A DNA stretch of 64,000 nucleotides from Sulfuriroseicoccus oceanibius (GTDB lineage: Bacteria; Verrucomicrobiota; Verrucomicrobiia; Verrucomicrobiales; SLCJ01): contig NZ_CP066776.1 of assembly GCF_010681825.2 (NCBI RefSeq), forward strand, positions 1,488,001-1,552,000. Direction: 5' to 3'. A program made the translations under genes and the position numbers. The notes below the pieces were generated by a model. That model saw only the letters and a program-made list of their open reading frames with translations, was not told the DNA's origin and did no database searches. Shown piece after piece: positions 51,634 through 61,508 of this stretch. Position 1 is the stretch's first letter, and each line of letters opens with the position of its first letter.

Positions 51634-51781
51634 CGGCTGATTCGGAATCATTTCTCCGCTATGGCCGGCTGCCGCTGGCCATAGCGGATTTTTTTTAACC
51701 ATAGATGCTAAGATTGGGGCGATGCGCTCGTACCAGAGCCCCTCCACTCTGGGAGTATTTTTGTCTCAACCCCAACCCTGC

Positions 51782-52495
51782 ATGATTCGTTCACTCGTTC
51801 CTTCGTTGATCCTTATGTTTACCGGTGCCGCGCTCGCCTCGCCTGAAACCTTCACCCGTGATGTGCAGGTGTGTGACCAATCCGTTGAACTCAAGATCAC
51901 AATTGATTTTGACCATCTCGATGAGTCGGGCAAGCAGTTGGCGCAAACCTTACCGGAGTCGTACTTCAAGCAGTGGCCGCAGATCGCTCTGATGATCGAC
52001 GCGCCGATCTCCACCACAGCGACACATCTGAAGTTGTCTTTCCAGAAGGAGCTGGGCTACCCGGCGCACGTGGCCGGCGATCAGATGGTGATCAGCGCGG
52101 AGCATGCGGGGAGGGATGAGGAAGAAACCCAAGGGGTGTTTTCCCACGAGTTGACACACTTTATCCAAGGGTATCCGCAGGACGCGGGCTCGCCGGGATG
52201 GTTCACTGAAGGTGTGGCGGACTTGGTTCGCTACAAGCTGCACCCGGAGAGCTATTGGGCCAAGGTGATGATCAAGTACACCGACAAGCAGAGGGCATTG
52301 GGGGCGTACTGGCAGTCGAGTGCCTTCCTGCTGTGGATGGAGCAAACCTACGGAAAGCCTGTTGCATCGATGGTTTCCCGCTCGTGCTCCGAGGGGAAGT
52401 ACGATGCGTCGATCTGGAAGCGCGAGACGGGATTGACCTTGGATGAGTTGGTCGAGGCTTACGGGAAGTCGGACTGGGTGGCTCCAGGAAAGTAA
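51782..52495 (+). CDS. Secreted basic secretory protein (BSP) family peptidase-like
   Basis: A 237-residue exported protein (signal peptide MIRSLVPSLILMFTGAALASP). The mature part carries HELTH in FSHELTHFIQGYP, a zinc HExxH motif, and later GSPGWFTEGVADLVRY, which matches the BSP family; LGAYWQSSAFLLWMEQTYG follows. Plant members are defence-related and are thought to be zinc peptidases; no substrate is known for bacterial ones. The neighbouring sulfatase gene begins 43 bases later in the same direction, so cotranscription is possible. Confidence 0.83.
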   Translation: MIRSLVPSLILMFTGAALASPETFTRDVQVCDQSVELKITIDFDHLDESGKQLAQTLPESYFKQWPQIALMIDAPISTTATHLKLSFQKELGYPAHVAGDQMVISAEHAGRDEEETQGVFSHELTHFIQGYPQDAGSPGWFTEGVADLVRYKLHPESYWAKVMIKYTDKQRALGAYWQSSAFLLWMEQTYGKPVASMVSRSCSEGKYDASIWKRETGLTLDELVEAYGKSDWVAPGK

Positions 52496-52538
52496 CTTCC
52501 GGGCTATGCGGGTCCAATTCTGATGGTTAGTCTATCTC

Positions 52539-54062
52539 GTGATGCTCAAACGAATCGGAATCCTGCTTAGTCTGTGGGTCGTCGGTGCGGTCGCCGGACC
52601 GTCCAGGCCTAATGTTGTCTTTATTCTGGCCGATGATCTGGGCTACGGCGAACTCGGGTGCTACGGGCAGGAAAAGATCAAAACACCCCATATCGACCAA
52701 TTGGCGGCGGAAGGCGTGCGCTTTACCCAGCACTATACCGGAGCGCCGGTGTGTGCTCCGGCGCGGTGCGTGCTGATGACAGGGCGGCACCTGGGACATG
52801 CGGAAATTCGTGGCAACCGCGACTCGGGGCAGAAGGGGAAGTTTCCGGGGCAGTGGCCGCTGAGCGACGAGGCGCTTACGCTGGCGGAGGTGTTGAAAGC
52901 CCAAGGGTATTCGACCGGAGCATTCGGCAAATGGGGGCTTGGGCCGTCAGGAACGAGTGGGTCTCCGGTACGGCAGGGCTTTGACTATTTCTTTGGTTAC
53001 AATTGCCAACGCAATGCGCACAGCTACTACCCACCGTTTCTTGATCGTGGGGAGTTGCGGGTTCCGATCAATGAACCGTCGGTGCCCGGTCATGCGCGGC
53101 AACCGGAAGGCGATGTGCGGGCAGTTGACTATCGGGGTGAGAATTATGCTCCGGATCTTATTTTGAACGAGGCGCTGCAGTTCATCGACACCCACAAGGA
53201 CGGGCCGTTTTTCCTCTACCTGCCGTTGGTGGAGCCTCATGTGGCGATGCAGCCACCGCAGGAGTGGCTCGATCAGTACCCGAAGGAATGGGACGATCCC
53301 AGCGAGGATGCTCCAGGCGTGTATCGCGGGCAAAATGGGTATCTTCCTCATGACCGGCCACGCGCCGCTTATGCTGCGATGATTTCAGACATGGATGCGC
53401 ACGTGGGAGCGGTGATGGAGCGTCTGCGCAAGCATGGCTTGGACAGCAATACCTTGGTAATCTTCACATCGGACAATGGCGCGACTCACGGAGGCGCCGA
53501 CCGTCGGTTCCACGTGGGCGGTGTGGATGCGTGGTTTTTCAATTCATCGGGAGGTTTGCGTGGCTACAAGGGAAGTTGTTATGAGGGCGGTATCCGCGTG
53601 CCGTGCATCGTGCGGTGGCCGGGGCAGGTGCCTGCTGGGGGCAAAGTGACGGCCCCTAGCTATTTTCCAGATTGGTTTCCTACCTTGGGGCGGATTTCAG
53701 GAGCGGACCTGAGCGGGGTGCCTCACGATGGGGTGGACTTGTGGCCGGCAATGGATGGCCGAAAGCTGGCGCAGCGTGGACAGCCGATGATTTGGGATTT
53801 CCACGACTATGGTGGGATTGTGGCGATCCGCGACGGGAGGTGGAAGGCGGTGCGGCGCGGAATGCGGCGGACTAACCCACAGCCGTGGGAGCTTTATGAT
53901 CTGGAGCATGATCCCGGTGAAACCCGGAACGTAGCGACAGAGCATCCGGGGCAAGTTGAAGCGATGGCCGACGCGTGGCTCCGTAACCGCACGGTGGAGC
54001 CTGATTTTCCGCTGCCTGCGGCGGATGCGCTTACGCAGGGAGGTGCTGAGACTAGTCGTTGA
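52539..54062 (+). CDS. Secreted arylsulfatase-type sulfatase
   Basis: A 507-residue formylglycine-dependent sulfatase with a signal peptide (MLKRIGILLSLWVVGAVAGP). NVVFILADDLGYGELGCYG gives the metal-binding Asp pair, and VCAPARCVLMTG contains the C-x-P-x-R sequence whose Cys becomes formylglycine; PFFLYLPLVEPH and FTSDNG follow, all standard. The substrate is likely a sulfated polysaccharide or sterol, but not determined. Its last bases overlap the convergent gene at 54052 by 11 bases. It is a single copy here, without an obvious polysaccharide locus. Confidence 0.93.
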   Translation: MMLKRIGILLSLWVVGAVAGPSRPNVVFILADDLGYGELGCYGQEKIKTPHIDQLAAEGVRFTQHYTGAPVCAPARCVLMTGRHLGHAEIRGNRDSGQKGKFPGQWPLSDEALTLAEVLKAQGYSTGAFGKWGLGPSGTSGSPVRQGFDYFFGYNCQRNAHSYYPPFLDRGELRVPINEPSVPGHARQPEGDVRAVDYRGENYAPDLILNEALQFIDTHKDGPFFLYLPLVEPHVAMQPPQEWLDQYPKEWDDPSEDAPGVYRGQNGYLPHDRPRAAYAAMISDMDAHVGAVMERLRKHGLDSNTLVIFTSDNGATHGGADRRFHVGGVDAWFFNSSGGLRGYKGSCYEGGIRVPCIVRWPGQVPAGGKVTAPSYFPDWFPTLGRISGADLSGVPHDGVDLWPAMDGRKLAQRGQPMIWDFHDYGGIVAIRDGRWKAVRRGMRRTNPQPWELYDLEHDPGETRNVATEHPGQVEAMADAWLRNRTVEPDFPLPAADALTQGGAETSR

Positions 54063-54447
54063 GGATATCGGTGCTGATGCCGTCACGTGCGCGTTGCTGA
54101 ACGGTTCTTCTGCCGATCTTGTCGACGGTTGCGCGGTCGACAACGCTGAGCAGAGGCATCAGCGAGCCGTGGGCGATGTCTTGCGGATAGAACCGTCCAA
54201 GAGCGCTGTACGAGACTTTGGCTTGGCGGAGGTTGTTTTGTTTATCCGTGACGGTAATAAACCCTGCACGAGATGGCTTCTGTAGGAAGTAATCGTCGAA
54301 GGGGGTGATCGCGACGGAGTATTTTTCTCCAAGGACGGGGAGCATCAGAGCGCGGGCTTTGCTCTCTGCGGCAAGGTAGTAGACGACGGAGCCAATGGTC
54401 CAAAGGATCGCTGCGACCAGCGACAGTTTGAAAAGTTTTTTGAACAT
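54052..54447 (-). CDS. Hypothetical membrane-anchored protein
   Basis: A 131-residue protein with an N-terminal hydrophobic segment (residues about 6-28, LFKLSLVAAILWTIGSVVYYLAA) and a soluble domain with no recognised motif (KYSVAITPFDDYFLQKPSRAG, VSYSALGRFYPQDIAHG). Its stop overlaps the end of the sulfatase gene by 11 bases on the opposite strand. It lies 67 bases upstream of the HIT gene in the opposite sense of reading order (on the same strand, after it). Function unknown. Confidence 0.65.
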   Translation of the reverse strand: MFKKLFKLSLVAAILWTIGSVVYYLAAESKARALMLPVLGEKYSVAITPFDDYFLQKPSRAGFITVTDKQNNLRQAKVSYSALGRFYPQDIAHGSLMPLLSVVDRATVDKIGRRTVQQRARDGISTDILND

Positions 54448-54514
54448 GGTGACAGTTGGGCAGGGTGGTTGCTAAAGGGGGGGGACTGTCGGGGGAATGT
54501 TGGCAGAGATGTGT

Positions 54515-54862
54515 CTAACCGGGTGGCCACTGCATTTGGCGGCCGGCAAGCAGATGGACATGAAGGTGGGGAACGGCTTCGCCTCCGTTTTTGCCGTGGT
54601 TGATCACGACGCGGAATCCGTCGGTCTCCGGGTTTTCGAAGCCTTGCTCTTTGGCAATTTGGCCGGCAACCAACAACAAGTGGCCCAGTGTTGATTGATC
54701 GGATGCATCGGCTTCCCCCACCCGAGGGATGGGCTTGCGCGGAACGATCAGGATGTGAGTCGGTGCTTGCGGATCGATGTCTTGGAATGCGACGCAGACA
54801 TCGTCTTTGTGGACGAAGTTGGCGTGGATCTCGCCTGCGATGATTTTTTCAAATAGAGTCAT
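54515..54862 (-). CDS. HIT family (HinT-like) nucleotide-binding protein
   Basis: A 115-residue cytosolic nucleotidyl hydrolase of the histidine-triad family. MTLFEKIIAGEIHANFVHKDD, IDPQAPTHILIVPRKPI and the triad HLHVHLLAGRQM are the HinT signature. HinT hydrolyses adenosine 5'-phosphoramidates in known cases. Length is typical. It is transcribed with the preceding 131-residue gene on the same strand at best weakly, since 67 bases separate them. Confidence 0.94.
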   Translation of the reverse strand: MTLFEKIIAGEIHANFVHKDDVCVAFQDIDPQAPTHILIVPRKPIPRVGEADASDQSTLGHLLLVAGQIAKEQGFENPETDGFRVVINHGKNGGEAVPHLHVHLLAGRQMQWPPG

Positions 54863-55023
54863 GAGAGCAATCTGATGAGGGTTGGTGGGTAGCCGCGGGC
54901 AAAGGTAGGGCTAGCCGCTAGGAATGGTCAACCATCCGTGTCGCCATACACGTGGCATGGATACGATTACGCTGGCGTACGCCTTTTGGTGGCGTCATTT
55001 TCCCACAGGGAGTGGGTGCGGTG

Positions 55024-55593
55024 TTAGTCTTCGCTGATGATCAGCGTGACTTCAGAGCGGCTGGGCTGCTCGTCAGATGCGCGCTCGCAGAGGAATGCGG
55101 TGATGTCGCTAGCGAGTTGCTGGCAATCTTTACGCCATTGTTTGGCGGAGCGCAGATGTTTGACGCAGGGCTTGAGACCATCGAAGCGGAATGAGGTGAA
55201 GCCTTGCTCACGGAAAGACGAGAGCTGTTTGTGAAGCGATTGGAAAAAGAGTAGCTCCAGCTTGCTGTCGGTGTCGATGGCAAGCGCGTGCAGCGACAAG
55301 CTGACAGGTGGCGGCGTGACGCGCAGGTGGGAGGCGATGGACGAGCAGCCGATTTGTTTGAGAGTGGCGGAGAGCTTGTCGAACAACTCCGCCAAGGTAA
55401 TGGCTGGTCCGGTGAAGTGGTTTTGCAAGTAGTTGCGAATGCCGCGCGCTACATCGACGGCTGGCCACCAGTCTGGATGGCCGGCTTCCTCCGCGGCCTG
55501 CAGGATGCATTCCTTCAGCCAGTCGGTCTCATACGAAATGAGCACCAGGTCACCGACCTTGAGAGGGGGGAGCTGATTGGGAATTGCGATCAT
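55024..55593 (-). CDS. Hypothetical protein next to nrdR, ATP-cone-like N-terminal half
   Basis: A 189-residue cytosolic protein. I cannot name a family. Residues about 25-85 (LKECILQAAEEAGHPDWWPAVDVARGIRNYLQNHFTGPAITLAELFDKLSATLKQIGCSSIASHL) read like the helical part of an ATP-cone (alpha-helices with a conserved turn before a final A-SHL); the N-terminal beta strands have KVGDLVLISYETDW. The remaining 100 residues have no match I recognise. NrdR, encoded 24 bases upstream on the same strand, also carries an ATP-cone, so a link to nucleotide control is plausible, as inference from similarity by eye. Confidence 0.6.
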   Translation of the reverse strand: MIAIPNQLPPLKVGDLVLISYETDWLKECILQAAEEAGHPDWWPAVDVARGIRNYLQNHFTGPAITLAELFDKLSATLKQIGCSSIASHLRVTPPPVSLSLHALAIDTDSKLELLFFQSLHKQLSSFREQGFTSFRFDGLKPCVKHLRSAKQWRKDCQQLASDITAFLCERASDEQPSRSEVTLIISED

Positions 55594-55617
55594 AGTGAGC
55601 GGAGGTGTGTGTGGGGG

Positions 55618-56106
55618 TTACTTGAAGAGATCCGGTTGTTCCGACTTGCGGCGGATGGTGCGCTCCATGCTTTCGATTTCGTTGATGAACTCGCCGACGT
55701 CTTGGAACTGACGGTAGACCGAGGCGTAGCGGACGTAGGCGACCGGGTCGATCTCGCGCAGAGCGGTCATCACCTTGTTGCCGATGGTGGCGGCTGGGAC
55801 TTCGCGAACGTTGTCGGACTGGAGCTCGAGGATAATGTCTTCGACCGCGCGGTCGATGACATCCATGGGCACGGGGCGTTTCTCGCAGGCTTTGATCACG
55901 CCGCGGGAAAGTTTGTCACGTTTGAAGTCCTCGCGGCGGCCGTCGCGCTTGACCACGGCCAATGTCGATTGCTCGAGAGTCTCGTAAGTGGTGAAGCGGT
56001 GAGCGCACTTGACGCATTCACGCCGGCGCCTGATCGCGCTCCCGTCCTTGGACATCCGGGAGTCGATTACCTTGTCATCTACACAACCGCAACGAATACA
56101 ACGCAT
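55618..56106 (-). CDS. nrdR: Transcriptional repressor NrdR
   Basis: A 162-residue regulator of ribonucleotide reductase genes. The N-terminal zinc ribbon MRCIRCGCVDDKVIDSR...CVKCAHRFTTYE is intact (CxxC twice), followed by an ATP-cone (LAVVKRDGRREDFKRDKL) ending in VRYASVYRQFQDVGEF. It senses dNTP/ATP through the cone and represses nrd operons at NrdR boxes; no nrd gene lies in this window. The hypothetical gene follows at 24 bases and is probably cotranscribed. Confidence 0.97.
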   Translation of the reverse strand: MRCIRCGCVDDKVIDSRMSKDGSAIRRRRECVKCAHRFTTYETLEQSTLAVVKRDGRREDFKRDKLSRGVIKACEKRPVPMDVIDRAVEDIILELQSDNVREVPAATIGNKVMTALREIDPVAYVRYASVYRQFQDVGEFINEIESMERTIRRKSEQPDLFK

Positions 56107-56231
56107 AATTCTCGGCGACTATGCAACATGTCGATGGGGCAGTGCAAGTGGAATACAAGATATTGTGCCCGCGTGGCAAAAATGCGGGTCCTTGGGCGGG
56201 TTTTGAGGTCCGGTGCCCCGGTTACGACCGG

Positions 56232-56897
56232 CTACTGGCCCTGGTGGCGGCGGAAGTGGTTCACCTCTTTGAGCATGCTGATGTTTTGGGAGGCGAGGAG
56301 GCCGAGGAGCATCAGGTTCCAGATGCTGAAGCCATAGCGGCTTACGGTGAAGATCGCCAAGGCGACGCAGCAGGCAATGCCAACCCAGAGGGTGATGCGG
56401 ACGCGTTTTGGTCCGAGGATGCCGTGGAGGATCTGCCCGCCATCGAGCGGGAAGATTGGGAGGCAGAGGTTCATTAGTCCCCAGAAAATGCTGACCAGAG
56501 CGAACGGCTCAAGAACCAGTAGTGCTCGGTGGGTGGACGGTAGGTAGAGCATGGCCACCACGGCTAGTCCGCCTGCCACGAGTTGCAGCAATGGTCCGGC
56601 CGCCGAGATGCCGATGTTTTGCGGTCGGCTGAGGCCGGTTGCGGGTGGGTTGAAACTAGCCAGTCCGCCGAGGGCAACGAGTGTGATCGATACGTTGTTG
56701 CACTTAAAGCGACGGGCGGCCAGCGCGTGACCGAGTTCGTGGATGAGAATCGAGGCGAAGCCGGCGGCGACAAAGAGAATGACGCCGGACCAGGCGGCCG
56801 GGCCACGGGCGTCGAGCGCGCCACCGAGAAATGCCATGGTCAGCCAGAACCATGGTTGCACGCGGATGGGGAAGCCAAAGAGGCGGAATTCAATCAT
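56232..56897 (-). CDS. Site-2 protease family membrane metalloprotease
   Basis: A 221-residue intramembrane zinc peptidase of the M50 family. The active-site HExxH is ILIHELGHALAARRF and the distant ligand is in the LDGGQ motif (FPLDGGQILHGILG). Four to six membrane segments are present. No PDZ domain is visible, which distinguishes it from RseP and fits the small SpoIVFB-like subset. Known relatives cut transmembrane regulators; substrate unknown. It is 37 bases upstream of topB's 3' end, on the same strand. Confidence 0.92.
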   Translation of the reverse strand: MIEFRLFGFPIRVQPWFWLTMAFLGGALDARGPAAWSGVILFVAAGFASILIHELGHALAARRFKCNNVSITLVALGGLASFNPPATGLSRPQNIGISAAGPLLQLVAGGLAVVAMLYLPSTHRALLVLEPFALVSIFWGLMNLCLPIFPLDGGQILHGILGPKRVRITLWVGIACCVALAIFTVSRYGFSIWNLMLLGLLASQNISMLKEVNHFRRHQGQ

Positions 56898-56933
56898 TGC
56901 GGGAGATTAGCGGACTGGATAGCGGGATCCTTC

Positions 56934-59513
56934 CTACTTCTTTTTCTTGGCGGCCTTTTTGGCGGTGGCTTTCTTTGCCGTGGTCTTCTTGGCTGCAGGT
57001 TTGCGGTCGACAAACTCGAACCCGACCTTGCCGGTAATGGTGTCCAGAGTGAGGTGGGCGCCGAACTTGCGGCCTTTCTTCGAGACGAAGCCCTGCATCA
57101 GGTCGGTCTTGTGCTCGTTGAAGAGCTTGAGCGCCTGATCCTTCGGGATGTTCTTGCTCAGAATGACTTTTGAGACGCGGACGCCTTTCGGGTCGTTCTT
57201 GGTGGTGAGTCCCGGGCAGAGGTAAGCGCGCTCGCTTTCGAGTAGTGGCGTTTTCGTGCCATCGGCGAGGGTGGCTTCACCGATTTGCTCGGACTCCTTG
57301 ATCTCGTCTTCGATGCCTGCGCGGTCATCGTTTTCGAAAACGAAGGCGACCTTGAGCTCGTCGTTGAGCGAGAGTGCGGCGTCGAAGTCCTTACCGAAGC
57401 GGGATTTGAAGCCGGTGAGCGGTCCGATCAGCTTGGTGGTGAGCAATTGCTGGACCTCTGCCGGTGTGATTTCACGCGACGCGATGTGTTTGCCCATGCG
57501 CCACGAGCACTCCGGATTCTGGCACTCGTAGGTGGAGTCGGTTTGTTTGAGTGGTGCGGTCTGACATTTCGGACATGGCACTTCAACGGCAGGGAACACG
57601 CGGTTCTTGGCCGCGTCGGTGAAGTCGCGGCATCGCTCGACGATGCCGGCGGCGAAGTCCTTGATCTCGTTCATGAAGGTTTCACGATCGAGTTTGCCTT
57701 GCTCCATCTGCTTGAGCTTGTATTCCCAGTCACCGGTCATTTCCGGTGAAGTGAGCGCTTCCACCTGCATGTCCTGCAAGGTGTTGACGAGCGCCATCCC
57801 CTTGGCGGTGACGATCAGATCACGCTTTTCGCGCACCAGGTACTTCTGGCGAATGAGTCCTTCGATAATTGCGGCGCGGGTGGCTGGGGTACCGAGCCCC
57901 CGTTCGCTCATGGCTTCGCGCAGTTCCTCGTCCTCGACGAGTTTGCCGGCGCCCTCCATGGCGGAGAGAAGTGTGGCTTCCGTGTATCGGGCTGGTGGGC
58001 GGGTTTCGTTCTGGCGCAGTTCCAGATCATCGACTGATGCCGATTCGCCGGATGTGACCGCGACCATTTCGTCTTTCTCCGCGGCAGCTCCCGGAGTGCG
58101 GCCGTAAACAGCCAACCAACCCGGCACGACGAGGATGCGACCGTCGGTCTTGAATGCGTCGACTGCCGATGCCGAATGACGGATGCGGGTGATTCGGTTG
58201 GTTACCTCGAATTCAGCCGATGGATAGAATACCGCGATGAAGCGGCGGGTCACCAGTTCGAACAACTTCTGCGCGTCGTCGTCCATCTTGACCGGGCTCT
58301 TGCCGGTCGGGATGATGGCAAAGTGGTCGGAAACCTTGGCGTTGTTGAAGATGCGCTTGCTCGGTTTGATCAAGCCGTCATCGAGCGCCTTGGCTGCGGA
58401 GTCGGCAATTTGCTGCGCCATGTTGGGCCCGCCGGACTGGCTGAGGGTGGCCATGGTTTCGCGGACGGTGCCGAGGTAGTCCTCTGGAAGGTAGCGCGAA
58501 TCGGTACGCGGGTAGGTGAGGACTTTGTAGCGCTCGTAGAGGGCCTGGGCCAGTTGCAGTGTGCGTCTGGCGGAGAATCCGAAGCGGTTGCCCGCCTCGC
58601 GCTGGAGGGTGGTCAAGTCGTAGAGCAGTGGTGCCGCTTGCTTGACCGGCTTTTTCTTCTCTTCGATCTCGCCGGTTTTCCCACTGCAGCGTTCGACGAC
58701 GGCTTGGGCTTCGTCGCGTGACCAGATGCGTTCGGCACGCTTCTGGTCGCCCTTGATGTCGGATTTTTTGAACGATTCGTCAAACCAGCGGCCATCGTAC
58801 TGGCCTGCCTGGACGCCGAAGACACCGTGCACTTCGTAGTACGGCTCGGCTTTGAACTTCTGAATCTCACGCTCGCGCTTGGCGAGAATGGAAAGCGTCG
58901 GGGTTTGGACTCGGCCTGCCGGGGTGAGGTTGAAGCCACCGTTGCGGCTGTTGTAGGCGGTAATGGCGCGGGTGCCGTTGAGGCCGACGAGCCAGTCTGA
59001 CTCCGAGCGGCAGATCGCGGCGTCGCCGAGAGGTGCCATGTCGTCGGCGTCGCGGAGTTGGCTCCAAGCGTCGAGGATGGCGTCGTTGGTCATCGACTGC
59101 ATCCACAGGCGGCGGGTGGGCTTTTTGATTTTTCCGATATCCATGATGTATCGGAAGATCAGCTCACCCTCACGGCCGGCGTCGCATGCGTTGATGATTT
59201 CGTCGACCGCTTTGCTCTTGGCCAGGCGGACAACCTGGCGCAGACGGTCCTTGGATTTGTCGATTGGTTGCAGGTCGAAGTGCTTGGGCACGACCGGCAG
59301 GTGCTTGAAGCCCCATGGCAACTTTTTGCCATTCGGGCCTTCTGGCATCTTCAATTCCACCAAGTGGCCCACCGCGGAGGTGATGATCGCCTCGTCACTT
59401 TCGAAGTAATCCTTCTTTTTCTCGAACTTGCTCATTCCTGGAGCACGCGACAGGACGCGTGCCAGGTCTGTGGCAACACTCGGTTTCTCGGCAATAATCA
59501 GCTTTTTCCCCAT
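56934..59513 (-). CDS. topB: DNA topoisomerase III with lysine-rich tail
   Basis: An 859-residue type IA topoisomerase. [21 protein letters not shown] starts the TOPRIM domain; acidic TOPRIM residues are in [14 protein letters not shown]; the active-site tyrosine is in [13 protein letters not shown]; a helical cap and DNA gate follow. The C terminus has a zinc-ribbon [23 protein letters not shown], Topo-C repeat-like segments and a tail of alternating Ala-Lys ([20 protein letters not shown]). The enzyme removes catenanes and hemi-catenanes. The start at [12 protein letters not shown] is the family start; an upstream ATG 13 codons before is rejected. Confidence 0.95.
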   Translation of the reverse strand: MGKKLIIAEKPSVATDLARVLSRAPGMSKFEKKKDYFESDEAIITSAVGHLVELKMPEGPNGKKLPWGFKHLPVVPKHFDLQPIDKSKDRLRQVVRLAKSKAVDEIINACDAGREGELIFRYIMDIGKIKKPTRRLWMQSMTNDAILDAWSQLRDADDMAPLGDAAICRSESDWLVGLNGTRAITAYNSRNGGFNLTPAGRVQTPTLSILAKREREIQKFKAEPYYEVHGVFGVQAGQYDGRWFDESFKKSDIKGDQKRAERIWSRDEAQAVVERCSGKTGEIEEKKKPVKQAAPLLYDLTTLQREAGNRFGFSARRTLQLAQALYERYKVLTYPRTDSRYLPEDYLGTVRETMATLSQSGGPNMAQQIADSAAKALDDGLIKPSKRIFNNAKVSDHFAIIPTGKSPVKMDDDAQKLFELVTRRFIAVFYPSAEFEVTNRITRIRHSASAVDAFKTDGRILVVPGWLAVYGRTPGAAAEKDEMVAVTSGESASVDDLELRQNETRPPARYTEATLLSAMEGAGKLVEDEELREAMSERGLGTPATRAAIIEGLIRQKYLVREKRDLIVTAKGMALVNTLQDMQVEALTSPEMTGDWEYKLKQMEQGKLDRETFMNEIKDFAAGIVERCRDFTDAAKNRVFPAVEVPCPKCQTAPLKQTDSTYECQNPECSWRMGKHIASREITPAEVQQLLTTKLIGPLTGFKSRFGKDFDAALSLNDELKVAFVFENDDRAGIEDEIKESEQIGEATLADGTKTPLLESERAYLCPGLTTKNDPKGVRVSKVILSKNIPKDQALKLFNEHKTDLMQGFVSKKGRKFGAHLTLDTITGKVGFEFVDRKPAAKKTTAKKATAKKAAKKKK

Positions 59514-59707
59514 GGGTGTGGCTTTGAAAAATTCAACTTTAATTCGTCGCACTTTGTGACCGTTTTTGGTCGATCGGCAACGGAAAAAGCGGAAATCCCT
59601 GATAATTCGGGGATTCCAGCGGGATTTGAGTGGATCTCAGGTGATTCGACTGGGCTGCTATTTGGGCAGCGGGAGCATTGGCGGGGCAGGGCAACGAGGA
59701 GGTGATT

Positions 59708-60820
59708 TCAAACGAGTTTGACGTAGCGGTTGCCCGGCAGTTGTTTGGCGAGGCGTTTGATTTCAAGCTTCATCAATGTGGTACTGACGACCGGGACGGT
59801 GAGTTTGGTCAGGTTGACGATTTCGTCGAGGTGGCGTTCACTGGAGTCGAGTACGGCGTAGACTGAAGATTCATTGGTGGTGAGGTTCGCTGGTGGCGGT
59901 GATTTGGGAAGTTCGTCGCGGTTGATAGCGGAGCCAGGCGGTAGCAGGAATTCGAGGTCTTCTAGGATGTCGTCGGCGCAGGTGGTGAGTTTGGCTCCTT
60001 CTTGAATGAGTTTGTGGCATCCGGCAGAGGTCGGGTGGTCGATTGGTCCGGGCACGGCGTAGACTTGCCTGTCTTGCTCCGCCGCCAGGTTGGCTGTGAT
60101 CATGGCTCCAGACCAAGCCGGGCATTCGGTGACTAGCAGTCCTTTGCACATGCCGCTTACGATCCGGTTGCGCAGAGGGAAACTCTGTTTGTTTGGTGCC
60201 ATGCGGATGGGGAACTCGGAAAGCACGGCTCCTGCTTTCTCCTGAACGATGCGGCGGGCAAGTTGTTTGTGCTCGAGCGGGTAGATGTTGCCCAGTCCCG
60301 ATCCGATCACGGCAATGGTACGGCCGCCGGCTTCCAGCGCGGCGGTGTGGGCTTCCGCGTCGATGCCGCGCGCCAACCCTGAGACCACGGTGAGTCCCGA
60401 GCGCGCGATCTGCGCTGATAAGTTGCGCGTTGCGGTGAGCCCGTAATGGGTACAGCGGCGGCTGCCCACTACTGCGATTCCGTGGTTGTCCCGCGGAAGA
60501 AGTTCGCCTGCGATGAATAAACCAAATGGGGCGCCGTGAATTTGACGCAGTGGTGCGGGGAACTCGTCGTCTTCGTTGGTCAGGTAGCGAAGGTTGAGGG
60601 ATTCCATCTCGCGATGGATTGCGTCGAGATCGACCGTATCACGCCAGTGGGCAATGGTGGATGTAAGTTGCGCCCCGATGCCTTTGACCTTTTGCAATGC
60701 GGTGGAGGTGGCTGTGAGGGCGGCGGCTGGTGACCCGAATGCTTCACAAAGCCTGGCGACGGTGGTGGGACCGACCTTCGGAAGATAGGTGAATGCTAAC
60801 AACGCATCGCGATTGTCCAT
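59708..60820 (-). CDS. dprA: DNA-processing protein DprA
   Basis: A 370-residue protein that loads RecA on incoming single-stranded DNA during natural transformation. The Rossmann-like core has GIAVVGSRRCTHYGLTATRNL, GLARGIDAEAHTAAL and VIGSGLGNIYP; a C-terminal winged-helix domain (STTLMKLEIKRLAKQLPGNRY) and an N-terminal SAM-like segment are present. It implies but does not prove competence; DprA also occurs in non-competent strains. No ComEC or ComM is nearby. Confidence 0.95.
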   Translation of the reverse strand: MDNRDALLAFTYLPKVGPTTVARLCEAFGSPAAALTATSTALQKVKGIGAQLTSTIAHWRDTVDLDAIHREMESLNLRYLTNEDDEFPAPLRQIHGAPFGLFIAGELLPRDNHGIAVVGSRRCTHYGLTATRNLSAQIARSGLTVVSGLARGIDAEAHTAALEAGGRTIAVIGSGLGNIYPLEHKQLARRIVQEKAGAVLSEFPIRMAPNKQSFPLRNRIVSGMCKGLLVTECPAWSGAMITANLAAEQDRQVYAVPGPIDHPTSAGCHKLIQEGAKLTTCADDILEDLEFLLPPGSAINRDELPKSPPPANLTTNESSVYAVLDSSERHLDEIVNLTKLTVPVVSTTLMKLEIKRLAKQLPGNRYVKLV

Positions 60821-60886
60821 GTGCCAGTTGTTCTGGGAATCGCGGCGTGAGTCAAGGTAATGTGACTCTCTTGTGTTAGGTTTTTT

Positions 60887-61318
60887 CTACAGGGTCAGTT
60901 CGAAGGCGGCGACGCGCTTTTTGACGAAGATAACCACAGCGCGCTCGTAGGAGATGTAGGTGTAGCTGGGTGCCGGGTTGCAGTAATAGCCGTGGCGATG
61001 GTAGCCAAGATAGTAGGGGTGGTGCCAATTGCTGTAATTGGGGACGGCGTGGATACCTCTATAGATCCAGGTTTCCGCGGGCTGGTTGCGGTAGGTGCCG
61101 GTAGCGACTCGTTGTGGGTTGCCGAGGGCGAGGTAGACCGCCTGGGTGTCCATGCCTTTACTGATTCTGCCTTGGCGGATGAGATCCTGCTCGACGGGAG
61201 GGAGGCTGTTGAAGGTGGCGGCGTTGGCTTGCAGGCGCTGTTCTCTGGGGGATACGCACGAGCTGAGGCAGGCTGCGAGCCAGATGGTGGTGGCGATAGC
61301 GGTGAGACGGCGGATCAT
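60887..61318 (-). CDS. Lipoprotein with SmpA/OmlA (BamE)-like fold
   Basis: A 143-residue protein with a lipoprotein signal (lipobox LSSC near residue 21). The mature part includes IRQGRISKGMDTQAVYLALGNPQRV and AETWIYRG, which matches the BamE/SmpA beta-alpha-alpha-beta signature (K-G-M-x-x-x-x-V-x-x-x-L-G-x-P). BamE supports outer-membrane protein insertion. The C terminus is aromatic-rich (YRHGYYCNPAPSYTYISYER). This is a resemblance by pattern, and a separate Verrucomicrobial role is possible. Confidence 0.68.
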   Translation of the reverse strand: MIRRLTAIATTIWLAACLSSCVSPREQRLQANAATFNSLPPVEQDLIRQGRISKGMDTQAVYLALGNPQRVATGTYRNQPAETWIYRGIHAVPNYSNWHHPYYLGYHRHGYYCNPAPSYTYISYERAVVIFVKKRVAAFELTL

Positions 61319-61508
61319 GGCGGGTTGGTGGTTGGAACGTTGGAAACGAAGGGGAGTGCGGCGCGGATTGTGGTGATTGCCTGGTATGGTTTACGTTCGC
61401 GGCGCGCTGCGAGATGGCAGCCATGCCAAGGAAGGGATTGCTTTCGTGGCCCTACGTGACAAAGCTAGTACCAGATTGCCGGTCTATCTGGTATCAGCTG
61501 ATGCACGC

